In this document: in pieces, positions 15,372 to 23,468 of the stretch | Layout: every line of letters starts with the position of its first letter | Position numbering within the stretch: the first letter of the stretch is position 1 | Assembly: GCA_016208205.1 (NCBI GenBank) | Contig: JACQYP010000097.1 | Location: forward strand, 1-31,502 | DNA length: 31,502 nucleotides | Source: Candidatus Desantisiibacteriota bacterium | Lineage (GTDB): Bacteria > UBA9089 > CG2-30-40-21 | Direction: 5' to 3' | Position numbers and translations under genes: made by a program | The notes under the pieces: generated by a model | What the model was told of the DNA's origin: nothing | Databases searched by the model: none | Seen by the model: the letters and a program-made list of their open reading frames with translations, nothing else

Positions 15372-17351
15372 TTAGTGTCCACCACCATGTCCACCACCAC
15401 CGTGTCCATGTCCCTCTTTCTTTGGTTGCCCTGCCTCATATTGCCACTTTTTATATTCTTTCTCTTGTTCTTTTTGTTCCCTTTCTTCAAAAAATTTCTT
15501 TAGATCTTCAGCCTCTAATCTCTTCTTTTCCTTGTTGGCGATGGAATACCCATACCCTTCATCTATTTCGCAGAGCCCTTCTAATACAGATGTTAATTTA
15601 GCTTTTCTTAGTTTTCTTTCCATGTTATGATATGCAGCCCTACACTCTCCACCACCCTGTGCTGCATATTCAAGTGCCTGCCAATATCCTCCTGGGATTT
15701 CATTGCCCTTTATCTCGGATAAGACTAATAGATTATTTGTGTATTTGCTCAAGGCAAGGTATCTTTCTTTTTTTTCATCCTCTTTTATCCCTTTTGTGAT
15801 AGCATCTTTGTGTTCTCTTGCTGCAGCCTCATATTCAGGGATAACCCTTGCTGCCTGATGAAGCATAATCTCTGCCTGACCAATATTAACCTCAACTACA
15901 AAATCCTTCAATCTGCTCAGGACCCTTTTCCATTCGCAGGCAGCATCAAGGTATTTGCCAAGATTATAATTGCATACCCCCATATTATATCTCTGCTCAT
16001 CTGTATCTATTCCATATTTTCTTGCCTCAAGATAGTGCTCAAGTGCCTTTTCCAAATTTTTTAACTGATAAAAGTATATGATTGCCAGATGATAGTGAGC
16101 AGTTGCATTCTTTGGGTTAACGGTTATTGCCCGCTCGAATTTGGATAAGGCTTTATCATAGAACCCCTCTCTTTCATATATTTCACCTGCCAGGTTATGT
16201 GCCTTATCCATATCAGGGGCATTCATGGTTGCTATCTTGAGATGATTAATGGCTGCTTTCCAATCCTTTTTTTTGTCTAAGATTTGAGCAAGATGGTATC
16301 TTGCCTCTGCGCCTGCTTCAGGGTAATGGGCAATAATCTCCTTAAATAAATCGGCTGCTATATCTGATCTGCCATTCTCCATGTAATATATCCCTACCTC
16401 AGTTAAGGCTGCTTTTGAACAAACCACCTTGCCACGAGTATTTCGGGTTACAACCTTATGGATGTTTAATGCCTTTGGATAATCCTTAACCTTAACCAAT
16501 GCCTGAATATAGAGTCCAAGTGCATCTATGTTTCCCTGATCAATTTTAATACAATAATTAAGAATCTCTTCTGCACCCTTGGGTCGATTTGTCTTAAGAA
16601 GAACCCTTGCCAGATTAATCCATGCCGGCAAGTAGCCTGTATGCCTTCTAATCAGCCTTTTTAGCCTTCTTTCAGCCTTATAAGGGTCACCATTTTTAAT
16701 CATAAGATAAATAATCCCATTTTCAGCAATAACATTATGCGGGTCAAGCTTAAGCGAGTGCTCAAACTTTTCTTCAGCCCATTTGTATGCCCCGGTATCA
16801 AGATATGTCTTTCCAAATTGGTTGTAGGCATCGACAACATGTTTCTCTATTCGAAAGTGTGCTAATGCCTCTTTCAATACCTCTTCTGCCTTAAAAAATT
16901 CCTTTTCTTTAATCAAACCGATACCTTTTTTTATACATTGCCTCGGGTAATAAACATGATCGTAAAACGGCTTAAATGAAACAGCTGCAATCGCACCCAG
17001 GGCTATGATTATGCTTAACCAGAAAACCTTGCTTTTAATTATCTGCAGGATAGGGTTGGGTGGCTTTTTTATCTTCGGTTTAGGCTGCTCGATAGGTTTC
17101 TTTTTTTCCGGAGGCTTTTCTTTGAGCGATTCTTCATCGTATCTAAATTCTTTTTTGTATAATACCTCTTCAGCTGTAAGGTCATCATCCTCTATGGGTT
17201 CTGCTTCCTCTATCAAGTCTTCATCAAAATAATCAGAGGCTTCCCCTAATTCTTTTTCTATCAAAGGTGCTGCCGCTTGATCATCCAATAGCTGATCTAC
17301 AGAATCCCTGACATCTTCTTTTATATCTTGATCTTTTTCTCTTTCAATCAT
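15372..17351 (-). CDS. Membrane-anchored TPR protein with His/Gly-rich tail
   Basis: The 659-residue protein has a strongly acidic N-terminus (1-75), a Lys/Pro-rich linker (80-100) and one membrane helix (about 108-126). A long array of TPR motifs follows (about 135-470; for example FKAEEVLKEALAHF, YDKALSKFERAITVNPKNATAHYHLAIIYF, LEKALEHYLEARKYG). A charged helical segment comes next, then the last residues GHGHGGGGHGGGH. The N-terminus is probably cytoplasmic and the TPR domain periplasmic. TPR arrays bind partner proteins; the partner is unknown. The His/Gly tail could bind metal. The ribosome site is weak (GGAG). It is convergent with hslU across the MITE. Confidence 0.8.
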   Translation of the reverse strand: MIEREKDQDIKEDVRDSVDQLLDDQAAAPLIEKELGEASDYFDEDLIEEAEPIEDDDLTAEEVLYKKEFRYDEESLKEKPPEKKKPIEQPKPKIKKPPNPILQIIKSKVFWLSIIIALGAIAAVSFKPFYDHVYYPRQCIKKGIGLIKEKEFFKAEEVLKEALAHFRIEKHVVDAYNQFGKTYLDTGAYKWAEEKFEHSLKLDPHNVIAENGIIYLMIKNGDPYKAERRLKRLIRRHTGYLPAWINLARVLLKTNRPKGAEEILNYCIKIDQGNIDALGLYIQALVKVKDYPKALNIHKVVTRNTRGKVVCSKAALTEVGIYYMENGRSDIAADLFKEIIAHYPEAGAEARYHLAQILDKKKDWKAAINHLKIATMNAPDMDKAHNLAGEIYEREGFYDKALSKFERAITVNPKNATAHYHLAIIYFYQLKNLEKALEHYLEARKYGIDTDEQRYNMGVCNYNLGKYLDAACEWKRVLSRLKDFVVEVNIGQAEIMLHQAARVIPEYEAAAREHKDAITKGIKEDEKKERYLALSKYTNNLLVLSEIKGNEIPGGYWQALEYAAQGGGECRAAYHNMERKLRKAKLTSVLEGLCEIDEGYGYSIANKEKKRLEAEDLKKFFEEREQKEQEKEYKKWQYEAGQPKKEGHGHGGGGHGGGH

Positions 17352-17394
17352 TTACATGCTCCATAAAAAGGTGGGATGCTAATCCAAACCGTAT

Positions 17395-17457
17395 TGTAGG
17401 GCACATTTCCCAAATGTGCCCCACAAGGTGGAATGCGTTCAGGGAACGCACCCTACA
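17395..17457. repeat. Composite palindrome with TGTAGGG borders
   Basis: The borders TGTAGGG (17395-17401) and CCCTACA (17451-17457) enclose two palindromes: GGGCACATTT-CCC-AAATGTGCCC (17399-17421) and TGCGTTC-AGG-GAACGCA (17434-17450). The right border contains the stop codon of the deaminase gene. The TGCGTTC...GAACGCA core also occurs inside the tRNA nucleotidyltransferase gene at 24039-24086. Confidence 0.9.
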
Positions 17458-17899
17458 TTTTCGTAACCTTTATCCCTGCACAAGACAAAAACTCCACCCC
17501 ATCCCCGGGTCTATCCTCATCAAGACATACTACCCTTGTTATCCCTGCAGAAACAATCATCTTGGCACACAGGATACAGACTAATCCATTGACATAAATA
17601 GTACACCCCTCTGTAGATATCCCAAATCTTGAACATTGGAGGATAGCTGAAGCCTCGCCATGTGTACATGCTCCAGCCTCATACCTTGTGCCGCTTTCAA
17701 TGTTAAGCTTATCCCTGTAACACTGTCCACTGTCAATGCAATGGATTGCCCCGGTAATACAAATGCCGTTATACCCTGTAGCAATTACCCTTTTGCCGCG
17801 AACCATCACTGCTCCAACCTTTTTTCGGATACAGGTAGACCTCTCAGATACCAGATCTGCCATTTTAATAAAGTATTCATCCCATGATGGACGAGTCAT
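17453..17899 (-). CDS. dCMP deaminase-family protein
   Basis: The 148-residue zinc deaminase follows the dCMP deaminase/ComEB pattern: RPSWDEYFIKMADLVSERSTC, KKVGAVMV, ATGYNG, and HCIDSGQCYRDKLNIESGTRYEAGACTHGEASAI. The zinc ligands are H80, E82 (in HGE), C108 and C111. Two changes from the usual HAE...PCxxC are visible: HGE at 80-82, and valine for proline before C108. dCMP deaminase makes dUMP for thymidylate synthesis. The start at 17899 is chosen because AGGAGG lies just upstream; a longer frame from 18118 runs through repeat DNA. The stop codon TAG belongs to a TGTAGGG repeat border. Confidence 0.88.
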   Translation of the reverse strand: MTRPSWDEYFIKMADLVSERSTCIRKKVGAVMVRGKRVIATGYNGICITGAIHCIDSGQCYRDKLNIESGTRYEAGACTHGEASAILQCSRFGISTEGCTIYVNGLVCILCAKMIVSAGITRVVCLDEDRPGDGVEFLSCAGIKVTKM

Positions 17900-17916
17900 A
17901 CTCTCCCTCCTTGTAT

Positions 17917-17964
17917 AATGCGGAATGCGGAAGTCAGAAGTTTGAATCATCCGCATTCCGCATT
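17917..17964. repeat. AATGCGG heptamer inverted repeat
   Basis: AATGCGGAATGCGGA (17917-17931) and TCCGCATTCCGCATT (17950-17964) are perfect 15-bp inverted arms, each made of two 7-bp units. It lies between the deaminase ribosome site and its promoter. Confidence 0.9.
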
Positions 17965-17977
17965 CTAACTTCTCATC

Positions 17978-18006
17978 ATGATACCATATCAAACAAAATA
18001 TTGCAA
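17978..18006 (-). promoter_or_regulatory. Promoter of the deaminase gene
   Basis: On the minus strand TTGCAA (18001-18006), 17-bp spacer, TATCAT (17978-17983). The leader would include the AATGCGG foldback. Confidence 0.55.
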
Positions 18007-18018
18007 GTAAAAAATGTC

Positions 18019-18047
18019 TTGACAAGTATAAGGGAATAGGGTATATT
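18019..18047 (+). promoter_or_regulatory. Promoter of the small-gene pair
   Basis: TTGACA (18019-18024), 17-bp spacer, TATATT (18042-18047). It gives a leader of about 30 bases before ATG 18084, which has its own AGGAGG site. Confidence 0.7.
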
Positions 18048-18083
18048 ATGTAAGCATAGCTGTTAGTAATCTCAGGAGGATTA

Positions 18084-18320
18084 ATGCGTTTTGAAATACT
18101 TGGAGAAATCATCAACATCGAAACAATCGCAGTTGATAATTCTATTCGTGAAATTGCACGGTTACAGAAGATATATGGTGTAGGTCGATGGAGAAAGCTA
18201 AAAGGAATTGCTATGATTCACCTTTCTGATGGTACGATATGCAAGGCTGAAGTCCATTGGTATGAAGCTCATGGAATTGGTAAAAAGGAAATCAAGATTA
18301 AGCATATTTTAGGGGAATAG
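18084..18320 (+). CDS. Conserved small protein of unknown function
   Basis: The 78-residue protein is basic at its C-terminus and shows the stretch GVGRWRKLKGIAMIHLSDG followed by AEVHWYEAHGIGKKEIKIK. From memory, similar small proteins occur in cyanobacteria and other bacteria, often beside a homologue of the next gene; no function is established to my knowledge. AGGAGG sits 5-6 bp before the ATG, under a good promoter. The stop is 3 bp before the next start, so the two genes are translated as a pair. A toxin-antitoxin-like role is possible from size and pairing, but no known toxin motif is visible. Confidence 0.8.
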   Translation: MRFEILGEIINIETIAVDNSIREIARLQKIYGVGRWRKLKGIAMIHLSDGTICKAEVHWYEAHGIGKKEIKIKHILGE

Positions 18321-18323
18321 CAA

Positions 18324-18584
18324 ATGAATCAATATCATTTAGAAACACAATTTGTTGTCTGTATTAAAAACGAAGGTTATCCGGTATCACTGGAGTTGCG
18401 AAAAATTTACCAGATAGTAGTTGACGCTTGCGACACGGAACATCGATTAATCCGAGTGATTGATGAATCAGGTGAAGATTATCTGTATCCGGCAGACTGT
18501 TTCGTTTCCATTAAGCTGCCTCAACCTGTAAAAAAAGTTTTTGCGTTGGCCACCCAACACGAATCAGCTACAGTCAGATATTGA
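18324..18584 (+). CDS. Conserved small protein, partner of the preceding gene
   Basis: The 86-residue protein has the conserved-looking core TQFVVCIKNEGYPVSLELRKIYQIV followed by RVIDESGEDYLYPADCFVSIKLPQ. Relatives with nearly this wording are familiar from cyanobacterial genomes, annotated only as hypothetical; this is from memory. The small, probably all-beta domain with the acidic ESGEDYLYP turn suggests a compact binding module. It is translated with the 78-residue gene 3 bp upstream. A 280-bp gap with no gene follows. Confidence 0.8.
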   Translation: MNQYHLETQFVVCIKNEGYPVSLELRKIYQIVVDACDTEHRLIRVIDESGEDYLYPADCFVSIKLPQPVKKVFALATQHESATVRY

Positions 18585-18739
18585 ATTACTGAAATGAAAT
18601 AGTTTGGCAAGCCGGAAGAAAAAACAACAAAGCAAAGCCTAACAAGAAAAAATAACTGGATGGGCAATAGCCCACCAGTGATTTTTATGGTTATTTTCTG
18701 CTTTTATTAAATCTCTGTGGTAAACAAAATGTACAATTT

Positions 18740-18767
18740 TTGCAAACCTGTTGCTTATGGGTATATA
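18740..18767 (+). promoter_or_regulatory. Possible promoter of the M6 protease gene
   Basis: TTGCAA (18740-18745), 16-bp spacer, TATATA (18762-18767). The rest of the 18585-18864 gap shows nothing beyond AT-rich sequence and an imperfect stem around AAAATAACTGG/CCAGTGATTTTTATGG. Confidence 0.45.
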
Positions 18768-18864
18768 AATCGTTAGCAAAAAGGAAAGGATGGGATAATA
18801 GCTGATGTTAAATATTTTATGGAGATATGGGAAAAGTAAGGCACAAAGGCAGAGAAGGATAGAG

Positions 18865-20976
18865 ATGGGTGGTATGCGTATTGTCATGGTATACGGCTGG
18901 TTGTTATTACTCTCTCAAGTAGCCCTTGCTACCCCGCCGCTGTATCCCGGAGTGGGAAGTGGTCACAAGGATGATGTAGCACCTGTCCATCATCGAACAG
19001 CAGCTGAAGCGTCCTCGCTTCAGGTTGAGGAGCAGGAAAGGCTCTTAGCACCTGGTGATTATGGGATTGGTAATATAGTTTACACCACTGGTACAGTAAG
19101 CATAATTGCATTAATGGTGAATTTTAAGGATGTAAAATTCAGCAAGGATAAGGATATAGCATATTTTAATGGAATAATGGATAGAGTTGTCACCTACTAT
19201 CGTGACAATTCGTATGGTAAACTGAATATAACATATGCAATTGCAACAACCTCAGTAGGCACTTCTATGAGCTATTATGGGAAAACAGATAACGCTTCGG
19301 TCTTGGTTAATGATACAATTACTGCTGCGAATGGAAAGGTTAATTTTAGCAACTATGCTGCTCTGATGATAATCCATGCTGGACAGGGACAGGAGTCAGA
19401 TATAAAAAACGAGAATCTTTTTTATTCCCAATTTGTGCGTAATCCATGTATTGGTGTTCGTGGTGTATGTATCGTCCCAGAGCATGAGGGAATAGATGCA
19501 TCACCATTTGGCATATTCTGCCACGAATTTGGACATCAGCTTGGTTTGCCTGATCTCTACGATACAGTGGGCGATGATTCTGCAGGAATTGGCGAGTGGG
19601 GATTGATGGCTTCAGGGGCATGGAATGGCTATCCTCGAGGTGATTCTCCAGCTAACTTTGATGCTTGGTGTCGAATGCAAATGGAATGGATAATGCCTGT
19701 AGAGGTGAAGGGTTCACTAATCCATGTAGAGATAGGAATAAACACTATTTATAAGCTTCAAAATACAACCATGAACACAAAGGAATACTTCTTAGTAGAA
19801 AATCGGCAGGAGGCATACTTGCCAGGTAAGGGAGTGCTCATCTATCATATAGATGATGATAAGGATACAGGAAATGCTAATCAGGATAATAGTCAAGCAT
19901 GGTATCCGGGAAAAGATCCGCAGTACCACTATCGAGTAGCTGTGGAACAGGCAGATAGGAAATTTGATTTAGAACATAATTACCGTGGTGATGCAGGTGA
20001 CCCATACCCCGGCAGCAGCGTCAACAGGTATTTTGATGATTGGAGCATTCCCAACAGCCGGACATATCAAGGCAGTTCCACCTATATTTCTGTAAAAAAC
20101 ATCAGTAATTCTGCTGCTACCATGGCATGCGACCTGAGTGTTGTGTCATTAAATATCAATCTAACCTCTCCAGGTAACAACGACATCCTCTACACCGGCA
20201 CCCCAACCTTTGCCTGGACATCAATTGAAGGGGTAGGGACATATACGCTACTTGTCGGGACGCGCACTTTTACTGTAGCTACAACTACTAAAGGGACAAT
20301 TCTTTATCGTCCTGTTCTTTCTTTCGAAGAAAACAGCTCTTATACATGGAATGTTACAGCTGTCACAGGAAATGGTACTTATACTTCAGATACATGGCAT
20401 TTCTGGATAGATGCCATTGCGTCGCCCCCATCTTCTTTCGCATTACTCTTCCCGATAAATGGGCAAACAATCTCACAAGCAGCCCCAACCTTCAAATGGC
20501 AGGCATCCACTGACCCTGACCCAAAAGATACGGTAAAATATGTCCTCTGGTATTCGAGGGATTCCGGCACAAAAACAAACAGCGGGACACTTACCGGCAA
20601 TTCATGGACGCCTCAAAATCTGTGCGACGGTACCTATACATGGAATGTCCAGGCTGTAGATACAACAGGTAATGCTGTCTGGAGCGGGACAAATACATTC
20701 ACTATCCAGACGGTTAAAGCCTATCCAAACCCACTGATTCTTGGGATAAAGGATGAGATTACCATTGAAGGCATACCTACTACAGGCATGGTTAATATAA
20801 AAATATACAATATTGTCGGGGAAATAGTACGAGATGAAAGTGTATCTGCACCAGACGGCAGATGGAAATGGAATGTCCGAAATAATGACAACGAACAGGT
20901 GGCAAGTGGGATATATATTTATCTTATTACCAATGGAAAGGATAAGGCTGTTGGGAAGATGGCAGTGATACGGTAG
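18865..20976 (+). CDS. Secreted M6-family metalloprotease
   Basis: The 703-residue precursor has a signal peptide ([19 protein letters not shown]) and a metalloprotease domain. The zinc motif [11 protein letters not shown] begins at H220 and is followed by the [13 protein letters not shown]et-turn region, as in M6 (immune inhibitor A-like) peptidases. Two fibronectin-like modules follow ([21 protein letters not shown]... and [22 protein letters not shown]...). A C-terminal beta domain ([17 protein letters not shown]...[22 protein letters not shown]) resembles FlgD-Ig or type IX-like sorting domains. It probably degrades extracellular protein. The start at 18865 is preferred to 18805: AAGGA lies 5 bp upstream and the signal peptide fits. 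The TAG stop is part of a TAGGGAACGG repeat. Confidence 0.87.
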   Translation: MGGMRIVMVYGWLLLLSQVALATPPLYPGVGSGHKDDVAPVHHRTAAEASSLQVEEQERLLAPGDYGIGNIVYTTGTVSIIALMVNFKDVKFSKDKDIAYFNGIMDRVVTYYRDNSYGKLNITYAIATTSVGTSMSYYGKTDNASVLVNDTITAANGKVNFSNYAALMIIHAGQGQESDIKNENLFYSQFVRNPCIGVRGVCIVPEHEGIDASPFGIFCHEFGHQLGLPDLYDTVGDDSAGIGEWGLMASGAWNGYPRGDSPANFDAWCRMQMEWIMPVEVKGSLIHVEIGINTIYKLQNTTMNTKEYFLVENRQEAYLPGKGVLIYHIDDDKDTGNANQDNSQAWYPGKDPQYHYRVAVEQADRKFDLEHNYRGDAGDPYPGSSVNRYFDDWSIPNSRTYQGSSTYISVKNISNSAATMACDLSVVSLNINLTSPGNNDILYTGTPTFAWTSIEGVGTYTLLVGTRTFTVATTTKGTILYRPVLSFEENSSYTWNVTAVTGNGTYTSDTWHFWIDAIASPPSSFALLFPINGQTISQAAPTFKWQASTDPDPKDTVKYVLWYSRDSGTKTNSGTLTGNSWTPQNLCDGTYTWNVQAVDTTGNAVWSGTNTFTIQTVKAYPNPLILGIKDEITIEGIPTTGMVNIKIYNIVGEIVRDESVSAPDGRWKWNVRNNDNEQVASGIYIYLITNGKDKAVGKMAVIR

Positions 20977-21026
20977 GGAACGGTTGCGATCGTTCTCTAC
21001 CATCATGGAACGGTCGCAACTGTTCC
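20974..21026. repeat. GGAACGG inverted repeat after the protease gene
   Basis: GGAACGGTTGCGATCGTTC (20977-20995) and GGAACGGTCGCAACTGTTCC (21007-21026) form an imperfect hairpin (17 of 19 paired). It overlaps the protease stop codon and could terminate transcription, but no T-run follows. Confidence 0.75.
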
Positions 21027-21136
21027 AAGCAGAAGTTTCGATGGGGGTCAGGTTTGGAGAGAAGAGAATGAGGTAATCTGTCATTGGTAAGAAAAAAAGG
21101 CACAGTAGTTCGAAATGACAAGTGGAGGTGAAGAAA

Positions 21137-21406
21137 GTGGATTTTTACACAATTGTATTGAGAAAGAGCAACGATTATTGGGTATCTCTATGTTTGGAAA
21201 ATGGGTTGGTTGGACAGGGCGAAACAAAAAAAGAAGCCACGGAAAAATTGAGAGAAGCTGTTGATTCCTTTGAATCCATTCGCATAATGGAAAACAATAT
21301 TTATACTGCACCAGTAGCCATAAAAGAACTCCACGAGTTTTTAACCATAGAAGATATGCCGCTTATTATTGAACAACAACTTGAAATGAGAGCCATGTAT
21401 GCCTAA
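21137..21406 (+). CDS. hicB: HicB-family antitoxin
   Basis: The 89-residue protein shows a HicB-like partial RNase H fold: DFYTIVLRKSNDYWVSLCLENGLVGQGETKKEATEKLREAVDSF. It ends in a helical tail. HicB proteins neutralise the HicA mRNA interferase and usually repress their own operon. No initiating ATG is near. GTG at 21137 is chosen because GGAGGTG (21124-21130) is correctly spaced; GTG at 21122 would overlap that site. It overlaps hicA by 8 bp, so the two are translationally coupled. Family assignment is from pattern and context. Confidence 0.8.
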   Translation: MDFYTIVLRKSNDYWVSLCLENGLVGQGETKKEATEKLREAVDSFESIRIMENNIYTAPVAIKELHEFLTIEDMPLIIEQQLEMRAMYA

Positions 21407-21638
21407 AAATATCCCTTCATTGAAACCCAAAGAACTTATTCGATTATTAGAATCAGCAGGCTGCAAATTTTACAGAGAAGGCAAGGGTGATCATAGGTTG
21501 TTCGTTTATTATGTGCAGGGGACTAAACGAGTAGTCCCTATTGATATGGGAGCAAAGGAGCTTTCGCCACCATATGTGTTGCGTATATTTCGACAATTTG
21601 GCTTTACTGACGAAAAGATAGAAATCATACTGAAATAA
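21399..21638 (+). CDS. hicA: HicA-family mRNA interferase toxin
   Basis: The 79-residue protein has the HicA/YcfA double-stranded RNA-binding-like fold: LKPKELIRLLESAGCKFYREGKGDHRLFVYYVQGTKRVVPIDMGAKELSPPYVLRIFRQFGF. The active-site histidine is expected in GDHRLF. The toxin cleaves mRNA when free of HicB. Antitoxin-first order and the 8-bp overlap are typical of many hicBA loci. recN starts 17 bp downstream on the same strand, so read-through from the toxin-antitoxin promoter into a DNA-repair gene is likely. Confidence 0.86.
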   Translation: MPKNIPSLKPKELIRLLESAGCKFYREGKGDHRLFVYYVQGTKRVVPIDMGAKELSPPYVLRIFRQFGFTDEKIEIILK

Positions 21639-21655
21639 TTTCAGGAGCAATTACC

Positions 21656-23464
21656 ATGCTGACCCAACTCTACATCGAAAACTTTGTTCTGGTTGAACAA
21701 TTAACCATTGACTTCAAGGCAGGCTTGAATATATTTACAGGTGAAACCGGGGCAGGCAAGACTATTATTATCTCTGCCTTAAATGCTATCCTCGGGGAAC
21801 GGGTAACCGTTGACTTGATTCGCACGGGCGAGGAAAAGGCAATAATTACCGGAATGTTTACTGTTGATACCCCATCTATCCATGAGATGTTGAAAGAGGC
21901 TGGTATCCCTTCTGGAGGGGATGAGCTTCTTTTGCAGCGGGAGATACAGCAGAATGGCAAGCATATTTGCCGTATCAATGGCCGTCCGGTTACCCTGAGT
22001 ATGCTCCTCTGTGTTGGCAAAAGCTTGATTGATATCCATGGCCAACACCAGCACCAATCCCTTCTCTCACCACAGGTTCAACTTCATCTGCTTGATAGAT
22101 ATGGAGGGCTGCTTGAGCTCAGGTCTCAGGTAAGCGATATTTACCGGCAATTCATGGAGCTTGCAAGAGAGTTAAACAGGCTTTCCATTAATGAAACGGA
22201 AAAAACCAAACAGATGTCCTTGTTATCATTTGAGATAGATGAGATTAACCGGGCTAAGCTGCAGATAAACGAGGATAATTTCATTACTGAAGAAATCCAC
22301 CTGCTTCATCATGCTCAAAGATTGAATGCACTATCTCGAGGAGCATATGAAACCCTTTACGAATCAGATGGGGCAATATATCCTAAGCTGTATCAGGTAA
22401 TGAAAAATATCCAGGAGATTGCTGAGATTGATGCCTCTACGCAGGGCAATATAGCCGAGGTTGAGGGGTGTTATTACCAGATAGAGGCTCTGGCATTCAG
22501 ATTCAAGGAATATGCAGAAAGATGTTGCACAGATTCTGTAAGGCTTGAGGAATGTGAGGCAAGATTGGATGCGATAAACAAACTCAAACGCAAATATGGT
22601 GAGACAATTGAAAAGATACTCATCTACCGTGATGAGGCAGAGAAACGACTGAATGCAATTACACATCAAGAAGAGGAAATAACAAGGATAGAGGCAGAAA
22701 GGCTTAGGGTATCCGGCATCTTAAGCAGGATAGCATCCGTGCTTTCCCAAAGGAGGCAGGAAGCATCTAAAAAGCTTATGCAAGAAATCGAAAATGAACT
22801 GAAGGAATTGGCTATGAAGCATTGTCAATTCATTGTAGATTTGAGGATGACGGAGGAGGCAGTGGTCAGTGGTCAGTGGTCAGGGGTCAGTAAACAGGAG
22901 GGAGCAGATGAATATTTACTGTCCACTGCCCACTGTCCACTGCCCACTTCCCAAATGGCTGTAAAAATATCCCCCTCCGGCTTTGAGGAGGCATGTTTTC
23001 TCATCTGTCCAAACCTTGGTGAGGTTGCAAGGCCACTGGCTGATATTGCCTCTGGCGGGGAACTTTCCCGAATAATGCTGGCAATAAAGGGTATTCTGGC
23101 AAAGGTAGATGAGATCCCTACCCTTGTCTTTGACGAGATAGATACCGGTGTCGGCGGTAAAACAGCACAGATGGTAGCAGAAAAACTGAAAGGCATAAGT
23201 CAAAGCCATCAGGTTATCTGCATTACACATCTGCCGGTGATTGCCTCTTTTGCCGATCACCATCTTTATGTGGAAAAAAAGGTGTCCCTCGAGAATAGAA
23301 CAACCACACATGTAAAAACCCTTGATAAAACCGAAAGGATACATGAAATAGCCATTATGCTTGGCGGAGGGAGCCCCTCTGGCAGCGAAAGCACCTCCGG
23401 CAATGTCTCTGAGGCATCGTTAAGACATTCAGAGGAATTGATGATAGCTGCTAATAAGCGGTGA
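21656..23464 (+). CDS. recN: DNA repair protein RecN, with repeat-derived insertions
   Basis: The 602-residue SMC-like ATPase has Walker A GETGAGKT, the INGRPVTLSML and DIHGQHQHQSLL segments, two long coiled-coil arms, the signature IASGGELSRIMLAIK and Walker B TLVFDEIDTGVGG. RecN acts in double-strand break repair. Two segments do not belong to the family. Residues about 402-432 (AVVSGQWSGVSKQEG...PLPTSQ) are encoded by a 7-bp-periodic inverted repeat at 22861-22948. Residues about 572-583 (SPSGSESTSGN) are encoded by motifs also found in neighbouring genes. Both insertions keep the frame and lie in likely loops, so the protein may be functional. A TCAGGAG site precedes the ATG. Confidence 0.95.
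   Translation: MLTQLYIENFVLVEQLTIDFKAGLNIFTGETGAGKTIIISALNAILGERVTVDLIRTGEEKAIITGMFTVDTPSIHEMLKEAGIPSGGDELLLQREIQQNGKHICRINGRPVTLSMLLCVGKSLIDIHGQHQHQSLLSPQVQLHLLDRYGGLLELRSQVSDIYRQFMELARELNRLSINETEKTKQMSLLSFEIDEINRAKLQINEDNFITEEIHLLHHAQRLNALSRGAYETLYESDGAIYPKLYQVMKNIQEIAEIDASTQGNIAEVEGCYYQIEALAFRFKEYAERCCTDSVRLEECEARLDAINKLKRKYGETIEKILIYRDEAEKRLNAITHQEEEITRIEAERLRVSGILSRIASVLSQRRQEASKKLMQEIENELKELAMKHCQFIVDLRMTEEAVVSGQWSGVSKQEGADEYLLSTAHCPLPTSQMAVKISPSGFEEACFLICPNLGEVARPLADIASGGELSRIMLAIKGILAKVDEIPTLVFDEIDTGVGGKTAQMVAEKLKGISQSHQVICITHLPVIASFADHHLYVEKKVSLENRTTTHVKTLDKTERIHEIAIMLGGGSPSGSESTSGNVSEASLRHSEELMIAANKR
22861..22948. repeat. GGTCAGT heptamer inverted repeat inside recN
   Basis: The left arm (22861-22894, five 7-bp units of AGTGGTC type) and the right arm (22915-22948, CCACTGC/CCACTGT units) are inverted copies matching at 29 of 34 positions, with a 20-bp loop. 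It is fully inside the recN coding frame and contains no stop in that frame. Confidence 0.92.
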
Positions 23465-23468
23465 TGAG

